The notes: a model not told the origin generated them from the sequence alone. Positions 1 to 7,519 are shown, counted from the first letter of the stretch. The stretch is DNA of 18,559 nt from Candidatus Woesebacteria bacterium UBA925 (GCA_002293705.1 DBDT01000058.1:357-18915); one strand, 5' to 3'. Numbers and translations: made by a program.

Positions 1-650
1 ATATCAATGTGGCTCATTAGAGCATAGAGTGCTGGAGTTTTCTTGGGTGAACCTCCTAGAAAAACCAACGTGTATTGGAGTATTTTTTGAGCCCTCTCAC
101 TTTTGAAAAATCTTTTTGTAAACTTATCCATGTTTTCAAACAAATGGAGCTTGGCGCTTTCCCTGGCCATTTTAAAATCAAACATGTCAAACAAAGTTCG
201 GTAATCCCTTTTGATATAACCCTTCATTGCAGTTACATATTGGTACTCTGCTTGAGATAGGTATTTTTTTAATTTTTCGGAGCCATCTTCTTCAAGATCG
301 TCAAACAGTTTGTAAATTTCTTTTTTGGAAACTGGCATATCAACATAGTCATCTTTTCCAAAAAATATTCTGTAGCTAGGGGATAGCCTTTTAAGTTTGT
401 AATAGTCGCCAACTTTTTTGCCGAATTGGGCAAAAAACTCCTCAAAAACGTCTGGCATTGTGTACCAGGAAGGTCCCATGTCAAATTGATAGCCTTTTTC
501 TTTAAGCACCATCGCTCTTCCTCCAGGTTGCTTGTTTTTTTCAATAACTGTGACTTCAAAACCGTGTTTGCCAAGCATTGCTGCGCTTGCAAGACCACCG
601 AAGCCTGCTCCGATTACTACCACCTTTTTCCGATTTGATGAAGTTTTCAT
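1..650 (-). CDS. crtI: Phytoene desaturase / CrtI-family FAD oxidoreductase, N-terminal part (3' end off contig)
   Basis: An uninterrupted reading frame runs from the ATG at 650 to the left edge (216 codons, no stop), so the C-terminal half lies outside the window. The N-terminus carries a Rossmann FAD fold: GAGFGG at residues 14-19, a ribose-binding Glu at about 37 in VTVIEKN, then PGGRA at 42-46, followed by the CrtI-like stretch FDMGPSWYTMP near 57-66. This order and wording fit the phytoene/diapophytoene desaturase family, which desaturates or isomerises C30/C40 carotenoid precursors at the membrane; related amine oxidases are less likely. The gene is divergent from the exporter operon and has no Shine-Dalgarno sequence. 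A -10-like box sits 8 nt before the ATG. Exact substrate cannot be read from this fragment; the family call is fairly sure. Confidence 0.85.
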   Translation of the reverse strand, partial: MKTSSNRKKVVVIGAGFGGLASAAMLGKHGFEVTVIEKNKQPGGRAMVLKEKGYQFDMGPSWYTMPDVFEEFFAQFGKKVGDYYKLKRLSPSYRIFFGKDDYVDMPVSKKEIYKLFDDLEEDGSEKLKKYLSQAEYQYVTAMKGYIKRDYRTLFDMFDFKMARESAKLHLFENMDKFTKRFFKSERAQKILQYTLVFLGGSPKKTPALYALMSHID

Positions 651-658
651 GTTATTAA

Positions 659-686
659 ATTGTATGCCAGTTATTGTTTTTTGCAA
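659..686 (-). promoter_or_regulatory. Putative promoter of the CrtI-like gene, near-leaderless
   Basis: Read on the minus strand, TTGCAA (681-686) is followed after 16 nt by TACAAT (659-664), and the ATG begins 8 nt later at 650. No ribosome binding site lies between. The placement predicts a transcript starting at or within a few bases of the start codon. Seen by eye only. Confidence 0.45.
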
Positions 687-772
687 AAAATGTTGCCGTT
701 TGAAGTTATGCTCAATTTGCACCTTCAACGTAATTTGGGCACGAGCAGAAGTATATCCTAGCTGAATCTCTC

Positions 773-801
773 TTACAATTTACCTTGATTACGGGTATAA
801 T
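773..801 (+). promoter_or_regulatory. Putative promoter of the MacAB-type exporter operon, near-leaderless
   Basis: A perfect TATAAT lies at 796-801, with a weak -35 (TTACAA, 773-778) 17 nt upstream. The ATG at 811 follows after only 9 nt, so the predicted transcription start is within about 3 nt of the start codon and there is no room for a Shine-Dalgarno sequence. The whole 651-810 gap appears to hold just this promoter and the divergent one for the CrtI-like gene. Confidence 0.55.
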
Positions 802-810
802 CGGCTTACT

Positions 811-1824
811 ATGCAAAAAGTACTAAAGTTTTTGTGGGCAAGAAAAAGACTGCTCATAATTTTGATAGTCCTAGCTGGTGCAGGCTATTACTTTTTTGGC
901 AGAAACGGTTCAGAGGTTGAGAAACGAACTGCGACAGTTCAAAGAGGTTCTGTGCAAGAGGAGTTGGTTCTTTCAGGGGAGTTGAGGGCTGTGGAGAATG
1001 CCAACATGGCCTTTGGTTTGTCAGGTCCACTTAGACAAGTATCAGTTACTTCCGGTCAGACAGTCAAAAAAGGTCAACTAATTGCTTCTTTGGATACAAC
1101 TGAGCTAAACAGTATCTATCAACAAGCAAATGCCGCACTCAGAGCAGCTGAGGCAACTCTTGCTAGAGTGTATGACTCTCTTAAAGACAAAGGGGCATCC
1201 GAGAACTTTACTGAAAAAGAGACCAGGGTGATTGCCGAGGCTACAAAAGACAGGGCATATGAGTCTGTTGTCTCAGCCAGAAAAGATCTAAGAGATGCAC
1301 TTTTGGTGGCTCCTTTTGATGGAATAATTGCATCATTGGCAAACGAGTCTGCTGGTGCCAATGTTACAGCTGGTACAGTTCAGGCTGTGATCGTAAATCC
1401 TGAGACAATCTATTTTTCTGTTAGCGCTGATCAGACTGAGGTAAACAGATTCAAGGTTGGTGACAAAGCAATAATTACTCTCGATGCATTTGAACAGCCT
1501 GTTACTGGGACTGTTTCAAAAGTATCATTTGTTCCAAGCACAGCAGAAGCTGGTACAGTCTACCCAATCAGGCTAACCCTAGACGTAGATAATTCTTCTT
1601 ACATGTATAAAGTCGGAATGTCTGGTGATGCCAGATTTGTATTGTCTGAAAAAACAAATGTACTTTGGGTGCCCAATAGATTTGTTAAAACAGATCCAAA
1701 AGGTAGATATGTTTTAACAGGTGATGGGGCGAGCAAAGTGTATGTTCAGGTTGGAATAGAGGGTGAAGATAGGGTTGAAATATCTGGAGAGGGTATTTCA
1801 GAGTCTATGACTGTTTTTGACTAA
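811..1824 (+). CDS. Periplasmic-adaptor/HlyD-family membrane fusion protein (MacA-like)
   Basis: A 337-residue protein with a short basic N-terminus and one transmembrane anchor (about 13-29). It then has a split biotinyl-lipoyl-like domain: first half near 78-97 (SGQTVKKGQLIASLD), second half near 165-178 (LLVAPFDGIIASL). The halves flank an alpha-helical hairpin, about 99-162, rich in Ala, Glu and Lys. A beta-barrel and membrane-proximal region follow. This is the classic adaptor layout. The ATPase and MacB-type permease lie directly downstream in the same operon, so it should partner them in exporting a peptide, lipid or small molecule. In a CPR cell with no expected outer membrane and no TolC gene nearby, it would act on the outside of a single membrane. 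The helical hairpin is short, which fits that idea. The substrate is unknown. Confidence 0.85.
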   Translation: MQKVLKFLWARKRLLIILIVLAGAGYYFFGRNGSEVEKRTATVQRGSVQEELVLSGELRAVENANMAFGLSGPLRQVSVTSGQTVKKGQLIASLDTTELNSIYQQANAALRAAEATLARVYDSLKDKGASENFTEKETRVIAEATKDRAYESVVSARKDLRDALLVAPFDGIIASLANESAGANVTAGTVQAVIVNPETIYFSVSADQTEVNRFKVGDKAIITLDAFEQPVTGTVSKVSFVPSTAEAGTVYPIRLTLDVDNSSYMYKVGMSGDARFVLSEKTNVLWVPNRFVKTDPKGRYVLTGDGASKVYVQVGIEGEDRVEISGEGISESMTVFD

Positions 1825-1825
1825 A

Positions 1826-2500
1826 ATGATTGCGACTGAAAAAGTTAGCAAGGTCTATCAGATCGCTGATGGTGAGTTCTATGCCCTCAAGGATGTAAGC
1901 ATTAACATAAAAGATCACGAATTTGTTTCAATCCTTGGAACATCAGGAAGTGGAAAGTCTACTTTAATGCATATAATTGGCCTGCTGGACAGGCCTTCTT
2001 CAGGTAAGGTGTTGATTGATGATAAAGATGTCTCACTTCTTTCAGACAGCGAACTATCAAGCTTGAGGGGTCAGGCAATTGGCTTTGTTTTTCAGCAATT
2101 TAATCTAATACAAAAACTAACTGTACTGGAAAACATTCTCCTTCCTACACAATATGTTAAAGGGAAGCTCGGTTTTGACGCCAAGAAATATGCAATGGAA
2201 TTATTGACCAGGTTTGGAATTTCTGAGAAGGCAAACATTTACCCAAATAGATTATCAGGAGGTCAGCAACAAAGAGTTGCAATTGCAAGGGCCCTAATAA
2301 TGAAGCCAACACTGGTTTTAGCTGATGAACCAACTGGTAACCTTGATAGTAAAACCGGAGAAGAAATACTAAAGCTTTTGGAATCTTTAAATGAGGAGTT
2401 GGGGGTCACAGTCTGTATTGTTACACATGATAAAAATGTTGCCCACAGAACAAAAAGACAGATATTTGTGAAAGATGGTCAGATAGTGGCTAAATACTAA
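1826..2500 (+). CDS. ABC transporter ATP-binding protein (MacB/LolD type)
   Basis: A 224-residue ATPase of the MacB/LolD/FtsE group. Visible motifs are Walker A GTSGSGKST (residues 38-46; the usual Pro is Thr), Q-loop FQQFN (89-93), signature LSGGQ (143-147), Walker B LVLADE (163-168) followed by the D-loop, and H-loop THD (200-202). All catalytic residues are present. I chose the ATG at 1826, one base after the adaptor stop; the frame is also open from a TTG at 1817 that would overlap the adaptor gene and add three residues. In E. coli MacB the ATPase and permease are fused, while here they are separate genes, as is common in Gram-positive relatives. It should power the adjacent permease. 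Confidence 0.92.
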   Translation: MIATEKVSKVYQIADGEFYALKDVSINIKDHEFVSILGTSGSGKSTLMHIIGLLDRPSSGKVLIDDKDVSLLSDSELSSLRGQAIGFVFQQFNLIQKLTVLENILLPTQYVKGKLGFDAKKYAMELLTRFGISEKANIYPNRLSGGQQQRVAIARALIMKPTLVLADEPTGNLDSKTGEEILKLLESLNEELGVTVCIVTHDKNVAHRTKRQIFVKDGQIVAKY

Positions 2501-2506
2501 TTATTT

Positions 2507-3724
2507 ATGAATTACTTTGTATTTCAAATCAAAACAGCTCTTTCTAACTTTGGTAGGAATAAGGTTAGAACTGTTTTGACATCTCTTGGCATATTGATTG
2601 GTGTATTGTCTGTTGTCATCTTGATTGCACTAGGGCTTGGGCTCAGAAACTTCATTCAAGGGGAGTTTGATAGTTTGGGTAGCAATCTATTGTTCATCCT
2701 TCCTGGCGATGTCATAGGTGATGATGGTCAGTTTAGTGGTGGAGGTGGGGGAGGGGTAATTAGTACAAGCTTTGACGAAAGGGATGTCTCCTCTCTTAGA
2801 AGCAGGATAAATGCTGAATTTATAGTGCCACTTTACACCTCAAATGCAAGAGCTCAGGCTGGTGATATCACTAAATCTGCTGATGTTTTTGCTAGCACCC
2901 AGGAGGCCTTTACTCTTTTTAACTTCGAACCTGAAAGTGGTGATTTGTTTAATGAATCTGATGTGACTAAAAGATCAAAGGTTGTGGTGTTGGGAAATGC
3001 GATTGCAAAAGATCTGTTTGGTGAGCCTTCTAATGCAGTGGGTCAGACCGTGCGTTTTTCTGAGCAAAGATTCAAAGTGTTGGGTGTTTTAAAGGAAGAG
3101 GGTGGCGGAAACTTTGGTGGACCAAACTTTGACCGTGGTCTATTTATTCCATATACAACTTCATTTGTCACCATAAACACAGATAGAAAGTTTTTTGCAA
3201 TTTATGTAAGAGGTTCGTTTGAGCAAGATGTTGAGGAGCTTAAGTCTCAAATAGAGAGGGCGCTTTTAAGGCGGTATGATGAAGACCAGTTTTCAGTGGT
3301 CAAGCAAACAGAAGTGCTAAACGCAATTCAATCGATCTTTTCGATTATCAACACAGTACTTTTGGCCATAGGGTCTATATCTTTGGTGGTTGGGGGTATT
3401 GGAATTATGAACATTATGTATGCCAATGTGACAGAAAGAACAAAAGAAATTGGAATAAGGCGTGCTGTTGGTGCAACCAAAAAAGACATACTGTTTCAGT
3501 TTTTAACTGAGAGTGTTTTGCTTTCTGTGGTTGGTGGAGTCCTGGCGGTGGTTTTGGCAGCCCTGATTGTGGCTGTTGTGCAACAGTTTTTCCCATTGGC
3601 CTTGGACGCAACTGCAGTGTTGGTGGCCCTTGGAATTTCAAGCGCCATTGGTATATTCTTCGGAGTTTTTCCAGCAAGACGAGCAGCAAACCTCACTCCT
3701 ATTGAGGCAATACGGTATGAATAA
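2507..3724 (+). CDS. ABC transporter permease, MacB/FtsX family
   Basis: A 405-residue MacB-type permease. One transmembrane helix (about 22-45) is followed by a large extracytoplasmic MacB_PCD-like domain (about 50-270) and then three helices near 277-302, 330-355 and 365-392. The cytoplasmic loop TERTKEIGIRRAVGATKKDI after the second helix is the FtsX-domain coupling segment that touches the ATPase. A run of six glycines near residues 77-82 sits at the start of the extracytoplasmic domain. The gene starts 6 nt after the ATPase and completes a three-gene exporter. Such systems move peptides, lipopeptides or lipids by mechanotransmission; nothing here identifies the cargo. Confidence 0.9.
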   Translation: MNYFVFQIKTALSNFGRNKVRTVLTSLGILIGVLSVVILIALGLGLRNFIQGEFDSLGSNLLFILPGDVIGDDGQFSGGGGGGVISTSFDERDVSSLRSRINAEFIVPLYTSNARAQAGDITKSADVFASTQEAFTLFNFEPESGDLFNESDVTKRSKVVVLGNAIAKDLFGEPSNAVGQTVRFSEQRFKVLGVLKEEGGGNFGGPNFDRGLFIPYTTSFVTINTDRKFFAIYVRGSFEQDVEELKSQIERALLRRYDEDQFSVVKQTEVLNAIQSIFSIINTVLLAIGSISLVVGGIGIMNIMYANVTERTKEIGIRRAVGATKKDILFQFLTESVLLSVVGGVLAVVLAALIVAVVQQFFPLALDATAVLVALGISSAIGIFFGVFPARRAANLTPIEAIRYE

Positions 3725-3738
3725 GTAATATTTCTGGT

Positions 3739-3744
3739 TAGAAT
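3739..3744 (+). promoter_or_regulatory. Possible internal -10 box before the Nramp-like gene
   Basis: TAGAAT lies in the 25-nt gap after the permease, 5 nt before the GTG start at 3750. It matches the leaderless arrangement seen elsewhere in the window. No convincing -35 was found, so this is weaker than the others. Confidence 0.3.
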
Positions 3745-3749
3745 GAAAT

Positions 3750-5012
3750 GTGAAAGGATCTGCCCGAAAAATCAGTAATTTTTGGAAAATATTGGGGCCT
3801 GGTTTTACAACAGGTGCCGCTGATGACGACCCGTCTGGTATTGCAACTTACTCTCAAGCAGGCTCAATGGGTGGTTATGGTTTTTTGTGGCTTGCACCTC
3901 TGAGCTTTCCACTCATGGCTTTAGTTCAGGAGATGTGTGCCAGGATTGGTCTTGCCACTGGGCGCGGACTTGCTTCAAATATCAGGCTTCATCTCCCAAA
4001 ACTGCTTTTATATACAGTCACAATCAGTTTATTTTTGGCCAATGTTTTGAACATTGGTGCAGATTTGGGTGCCATGGCTGAAGTCATTGCTCCATTTGTA
4101 CCCATTAGGTTTGAATTTTTGGTTGTTATGGTCGGGCTACTTAGCTTGTCTTTACAGGTGTTTGTTTCATATAGGGTTTATGTTAAATATCTAAAATGGT
4201 TGGCACTGGCACTTTTTTCTTATGTAATTGCAGCGATGTTTTTAAGAGATGTCGATATTGCATCAGTTATAAGGTCAACATTCATCCCTTCAGTGCCACT
4301 TAATAGGGAGACTCTCTTTTTAATTTGTGCAGTTTTGGGAACAACCCTTTCTCCGTATTTGTTTTTTTGGCAAACAACTCAAGAAGTCGAAGATGAGGTG
4401 TTGGAAGGCAAGACCAGTGTGCAGTCCAGGGTCAAGGCTGCAACAAAAGACAGGATAGGTAGGATGAGGATAGATGTGTGGACCGGCATGTTGTTTAGCA
4501 ACCTGGTTATGTACTTTATTATTCTAACAACTGGAACAGTTATTGAAGGGGTGTCAATTCAAACAGCCAACGATGCAGCTTTGGCGCTCAGCCCTCTGCT
4601 AGGTGGAGCAGCTGGCTTTGTGTTTGCTCTTGGCATTATTGGAACTGGTCTGCTTGCAGTACCAATTCTGGCTGGATCAGCAACTTATGCTTTTTCAGAG
4701 GCCTTTGGTATCAAGGGTGGACTGAACAAGCCATGGAAGAAGTCTGTAACCTTCTATGTGGTTTTGACCCTCTCGATGCTTTTGGCAATTGCCACTAATT
4801 TTGTTGGTATTGATCCGATTAAATCTCTTTTGTACTCAGCTGTGGTTAACGGAATTATCTCTCCTGTTGTAATTTTGTGCATCATTATTCTTGCAAGTAG
4901 TAAGTCTGTTATGGGTAAGCACGTAAACAACAAAGTTTCGACCATTATGGCTTGGGGGTTATTTGTTGTCATGTTGCTTGTGGCTGTTGCAACCCTGATT
5001 AGCTTTATATGA
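3750..5012 (+). CDS. Nramp-family divalent metal transporter, atypical metal site
   Basis: A 420-residue polytopic membrane protein with about 11 hydrophobic helices. The start GPGFTTGAADDDPSG (16-30) and the matching GTTLSPYLFFWQ segment (197-208) correspond to helices 1 and 6 of Nramp transporters, which carry Mn2+ or Fe2+ with protons. The helix-1 motif DPGN is DPSG here (Asp27 kept, Asn replaced by Gly30), and the helix-6 Met-Pro-His is Ser-Pro-Tyr (Ser201). Two usual metal ligands are therefore changed, including the Met thought to favour transition metals. The start is GTG at 3750; in-frame ATGs are absent just upstream and the nearby ATGs are out of frame. It sits with a ZIP transporter, so a metal-uptake role is likely, but the ion cannot be assigned and Mg2+ is possible. 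Confidence 0.85.
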   Translation: MKGSARKISNFWKILGPGFTTGAADDDPSGIATYSQAGSMGGYGFLWLAPLSFPLMALVQEMCARIGLATGRGLASNIRLHLPKLLLYTVTISLFLANVLNIGADLGAMAEVIAPFVPIRFEFLVVMVGLLSLSLQVFVSYRVYVKYLKWLALALFSYVIAAMFLRDVDIASVIRSTFIPSVPLNRETLFLICAVLGTTLSPYLFFWQTTQEVEDEVLEGKTSVQSRVKAATKDRIGRMRIDVWTGMLFSNLVMYFIILTTGTVIEGVSIQTANDAALALSPLLGGAAGFVFALGIIGTGLLAVPILAGSATYAFSEAFGIKGGLNKPWKKSVTFYVVLTLSMLLAIATNFVGIDPIKSLLYSAVVNGIISPVVILCIIILASSKSVMGKHVNNKVSTIMAWGLFVVMLLVAVATLISFI

Positions 5013-5137
5013 AGAAAGAAAAAGTGAAAGCTCCAAAGCAAAAATGTCCAAAATGTGGTGGTGAAATAGGTGTGTTGTCTGGTTCACTTGATGCAATCTG
5101 CCAAAACTGTGGCTTTAAAGACCCGTGTTGCGAATAG
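5009..5137 (+). CDS. Small zinc-ribbon protein (42 aa)
   Basis: A 42-residue frame whose ATG overlaps the transporter stop as ATGA (5009-5012), the sign of translational coupling. A Lys-rich N-terminus is followed by CPKCGG (13-18) and CQNCG (31-35), the two knuckles of a zinc ribbon, and a C-terminal CCE. Four cysteines in CxxC pairs 14 residues apart suit one Zn2+ or Fe ion. Very small zinc ribbons are common, usually of unknown role, and may be nucleic-acid or protein binding. Coupling to a metal transporter invites a metal-linked role, which is inference. It is too short for most automatic cut-offs. Confidence 0.7.
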   Translation: MKKEKVKAPKQKCPKCGGEIGVLSGSLDAICQNCGFKDPCCE

Positions 5138-5144
5138 TAATTTG

Positions 5145-5153
5145 TGGTATGTT
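5145..5153 (+). promoter_or_regulatory. Extended -10 promoter before the secreted protein gene
   Basis: TGGTATGTT (extended -10, TGn plus TATGTT) ends 6 nt before the ATG at 5160, placing the predicted first transcribed base on the A of the start codon. No good -35 is seen, as is common for extended -10 promoters. It also supports 5160 rather than 5070 as the start of the next gene. Confidence 0.4.
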
Positions 5154-5159
5154 TATTTA

Positions 5160-5873
5160 ATGAGCTCTAAATTTAAAGTTCTAGTTGTTTTTCTACTACT
5201 TCCTTTTTTTGCTCCAGTTAGTGTTTCTGCTAAGAACCCTTTTGTTTTAATTGACAAAGAGGGTTTTGTGTTTGCAACCGTGCTTTCTGAGCAAACCTCG
5301 ACAGTGTCGGACTCAATAAATGAAGCCAAGTCTAGGCTGGTAAAAGAGGTTGAAAGAGTTTTAATCTCATCTTCTTCAGAGATTTCTAAAATCACCCTAA
5401 AAGACAAAGATAGTCAGTCTGTTGTAGAGGTAAGTAGGGGTGATGTTTTGGCCAAGATTGAACACGAAAATCCAACAGAAAGTGTTCAGGTCGTAAAGAC
5501 GCCGCAGGGAATTGCCATTGAACAAGGCAGTGTGTTGGCACACACCACATATGAAGTGGAAGTTGACTCAGACACAAAATCTTTGATGCTAAACACCCCA
5601 ACTGGGGTAAGGTATTTAAATCTATTGCCTGCTGATTCACTGGCTCTTTTAACTAAGTCAAAAATCATAAGTGATGCCAATAGGGTGGATATTGTTGAGG
5701 ATGAATCTGGAAGACTTTTGTATGCCATTAGTGGGGTAAAAAGATTTGATGTTGTAAAAAACATCCCACTAGCTGCTGATGTTTTAGTATTCGTTTCTGC
5801 AACTGAGGGGGGTGTTGAGGAAGTGAAGATGCCTTTTTGGGCTGAGTTTTTGAAATTGATTATCCAGTCTTAG
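5160..5873 (+). CDS. Secreted protein of unknown family
   Basis: A 237-residue protein I do not recognise. It opens with a signal peptide: basic start MSSKFK, hydrophobic core to about residue 20, and a likely signal peptidase I site after SVSA (24). The mature part is acidic to neutral, rich in Val, Ser and Asp/Glu, has no cysteine, and looks beta-rich. It ends in a short hydrophobic helix near 225-237. The frame is open back to an ATG at 5070, but that would overlap the zinc-ribbon gene by 68 nt and bury the signal peptide, so I take 5160. The extended -10 box placed exactly for that ATG agrees. It lies between two metal transporters, so a cell-surface role linked to metals is possible but unproven. 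Confidence 0.65.
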   Translation: MSSKFKVLVVFLLLPFFAPVSVSAKNPFVLIDKEGFVFATVLSEQTSTVSDSINEAKSRLVKEVERVLISSSSEISKITLKDKDSQSVVEVSRGDVLAKIEHENPTESVQVVKTPQGIAIEQGSVLAHTTYEVEVDSDTKSLMLNTPTGVRYLNLLPADSLALLTKSKIISDANRVDIVEDESGRLLYAISGVKRFDVVKNIPLAADVLVFVSATEGGVEEVKMPFWAEFLKLIIQS

Positions 5874-5875
5874 TT

Positions 5876-6616
5876 ATGGACCCTTCCTTTTTGATACTTT
5901 TTTTACTATCCCTGCTTGGTGGCGCGGCTGGTATTTCGGGTGGTCTTTTGTTCATGTATCTGCCCAGGCTATCAAGGTTGCTTCAAAGCTTTGCCCTTCC
6001 GTTTTCTTCTGGGGTACTTCTTGCTGTGTCTATTTATCACTTAATACCAGAAAGTATTGAGTTTGAATTGGAAGCAATTCCACTTGTTATTCTTATCTCC
6101 TTCTTATCAGCAATTTTCATAGAAAGATTTGTATTTAAAATTCACCACCATAGCCATGACGCCAAAACAAAATCTCGCTCATCCTTGATTGTTTTTGGTG
6201 ACACTTTGCACAACGCAATTGATGGAATAGCAATAGCTGCTAGTTTTGCAATATCTCCAGTTGCTGGGCTTGGAGTCGCCCTGGCCACCTTGGTGCATGA
6301 GATACCCCATGAAATGGCAGACTTTGCTATTTTGGTTAAATCAGGTTGGAAAAAAAGAGATGTGCTTTTAATTAATCTTTTGTCTTCTTTTGCAACCACA
6401 GTTTCAGCTGTAGCATTTTTTGCAATAGGTGAGTCGGTTGAATTGTTAACTCCATATGCGCTTGCAGTTTCAGCTGGAGTGTTTTTATATCTAGGTGCAA
6501 CTGACATGTTACCTGAAGTTCTAGGTCAAAAAAGTAAAAGCAACAGGTCCTTGTGGACAGTTTTGCTTGGGGCCATTATCATGGTCTTGGTTTTCAATCT
6601 AATATCTGACCACTAA
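5876..6616 (+). CDS. ZIP-family metal transporter
   Basis: A 246-residue membrane protein with about eight hydrophobic helices. Helices 4 and 5 bear the diagnostic binuclear site motifs HNAIDG (112-117) and HEIPHE (141-146). A His-rich cytoplasmic loop (HHHSH, 90-94) precedes them, as in many ZIPs. These proteins move Zn2+, Fe2+ or Mn2+ into the cytoplasm. Length and motif spelling resemble the GufA/ZupT-like bacterial group. The gene starts 2 nt after the secreted protein and has no Shine-Dalgarno sequence, so it probably depends on upstream translation. With the Nramp-like gene it makes a second metal-import route in the same run of genes. Confidence 0.9.
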   Translation: MDPSFLILFLLSLLGGAAGISGGLLFMYLPRLSRLLQSFALPFSSGVLLAVSIYHLIPESIEFELEAIPLVILISFLSAIFIERFVFKIHHHSHDAKTKSRSSLIVFGDTLHNAIDGIAIAASFAISPVAGLGVALATLVHEIPHEMADFAILVKSGWKKRDVLLINLLSSFATTVSAVAFFAIGESVELLTPYALAVSAGVFLYLGATDMLPEVLGQKSKSNRSLWTVLLGAIIMVLVFNLISDH

Positions 6617-6618
6617 AT

Positions 6619-6870
6619 ATGCGCATAGTCATCTACACAACAACCGAATGTCCATACTGCAAGATGTTGAAGAATTATCTTTCAGAAAAACAAATTAGCT
6701 TTGAAGAGAAAAACACAACCGATAATCCTGATGTACAAAAAGAGATGGCTGAACTTTCTGATGGATTTTTAGGAGTTCCCTTTACTGTCATCTACAAAGA
6801 CGACCAGCTGCATAAAATCACTGGCTTTGACAAGCCAAAATTCGATTCGATACTGGAAATCAAAAATTGA
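6619..6870 (+). CDS. Glutaredoxin-like thiol oxidoreductase
   Basis: An 83-residue thioredoxin-fold protein, the usual glutaredoxin size. It has the CPYC active site (residues 11-14, after TTTE), a cis-proline segment GVPFTVIY (about 52-59), and a C-terminal GFDKPKF region that replaces the usual G-x-D motif. The closest type is NrdH/GlrX-like, which is reduced either by glutathione or by thioredoxin reductase. It starts 2 nt after the ZIP gene, and its stop shares one base with the next start. Role in this cell is open: repair of protein disulfides or electron supply to a reductase. Confidence 0.9.
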   Translation: MRIVIYTTTECPYCKMLKNYLSEKQISFEEKNTTDNPDVQKEMAELSDGFLGVPFTVIYKDDQLHKITGFDKPKFDSILEIKN

Positions 6871-7517
6871 TGATATTTTTAAACTTCAAAAATTACCAAG
6901 AATCGACCGGGGAGGGTGGCAAGTCACTTCTAAAAATTATTCAGGGCATAAATGACTCAGGGTCTACAAAAGTTATTCCAGTTGTTGGGGCAATGGAGCT
7001 TTCATCGTTTAGGGAGGTTTTTTCAGGTGAAATGTGGGTCCAGTCGGTTGATGTGTTTAGTTATGGGCCCAGCACAGGCAAGATTAACGCTCTTAGGGTG
7101 AAAGATTTAGGCGCAACTGGAGTTTTTGTTAACCACTCGGAAAACAAGTTTGTAGGAAGTATCCCAGAACATGTGGGGCAAATCAGATCTTCGGGATTAA
7201 AGTCACTTGTTTTTGCAGGAGACATCAATGAGCTTACGCAAGTTATTTCAAGCCAGCCAGATTTTATTAGCTACGAACCCCCTGAATTGGTTGGTAGTAA
7301 GGAGGCTTCTGTTTCAAATTCAAAGCCAGAAGTGATTTCAGCGGCGGTTTCAATAGTCGGAAGTACCCCATTGATTGTTGGTGCGGGAGTTAAAAACTTG
7401 TCAGATGTGGAAGTTGCCATCAAGCTTGGTGCAAAAGGGATTGCTGTTGCATCCTCTGTTATCCTTTCAGCTGATCCAAAATCTGTCTTGCTTGATTTGC
7501 TTGGAGGATTTAAATAA
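6870..7517 (+). CDS. tpiA: Triosephosphate isomerase, archaeal-type short form
   Basis: A 215-residue TIM barrel that interconverts dihydroxyacetone phosphate and glyceraldehyde 3-phosphate. The active site is intact: Asn5 and Lys7 in NFKNY, His89 in VNHSE, Glu136 in SYEPPELVG, and phosphate-binding GAGV at 171-174. At 215 residues it is well short of the roughly 250 of usual bacterial enzymes and matches the length and motif spelling of archaeal TIMs (NFK, NHSE, YEPPELIG). The frame opens at a TTG (6867), but the ATG at 6870 overlaps the upstream TGA by one base and gives the natural N-terminus, so I use it. It begins the central-carbon gene run. Confidence 0.93.
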   Translation: MIFLNFKNYQESTGEGGKSLLKIIQGINDSGSTKVIPVVGAMELSSFREVFSGEMWVQSVDVFSYGPSTGKINALRVKDLGATGVFVNHSENKFVGSIPEHVGQIRSSGLKSLVFAGDINELTQVISSQPDFISYEPPELVGSKEASVSNSKPEVISAAVSIVGSTPLIVGAGVKNLSDVEVAIKLGAKGIAVASSVILSADPKSVLLDLLGGFK

Positions 7518-7519
7518 AC

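Noticed and set aside
1817..1825. TTG start for the ABC ATPase
   Set aside because: It adds only three residues and overlaps the adaptor stop; the ATG at 1826 gives the usual N-terminus.
2737..2757. G-rich run in the permease as a G-quadruplex or slippage site
   Set aside because: The frame continues intact on both sides and the run encodes a plausible flexible glycine linker.
5070..5159. Earlier ATG start (5070) for the secreted protein
   Set aside because: It would overlap the zinc-ribbon gene, hide the signal peptide behind 30 odd residues and ignore the -10 box set exactly before 5160.
5392..5764. Two overlapping minus-strand frames inside the secreted protein gene
   Set aside because: The plus-strand frame has a proper signal peptide and promoter; the antisense frames show no domain or start signal.
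6142..6507. Long minus-strand frame inside the ZIP gene
   Set aside because: It is antisense to a gene with clear ZIP motifs and its translation resembles no known family.
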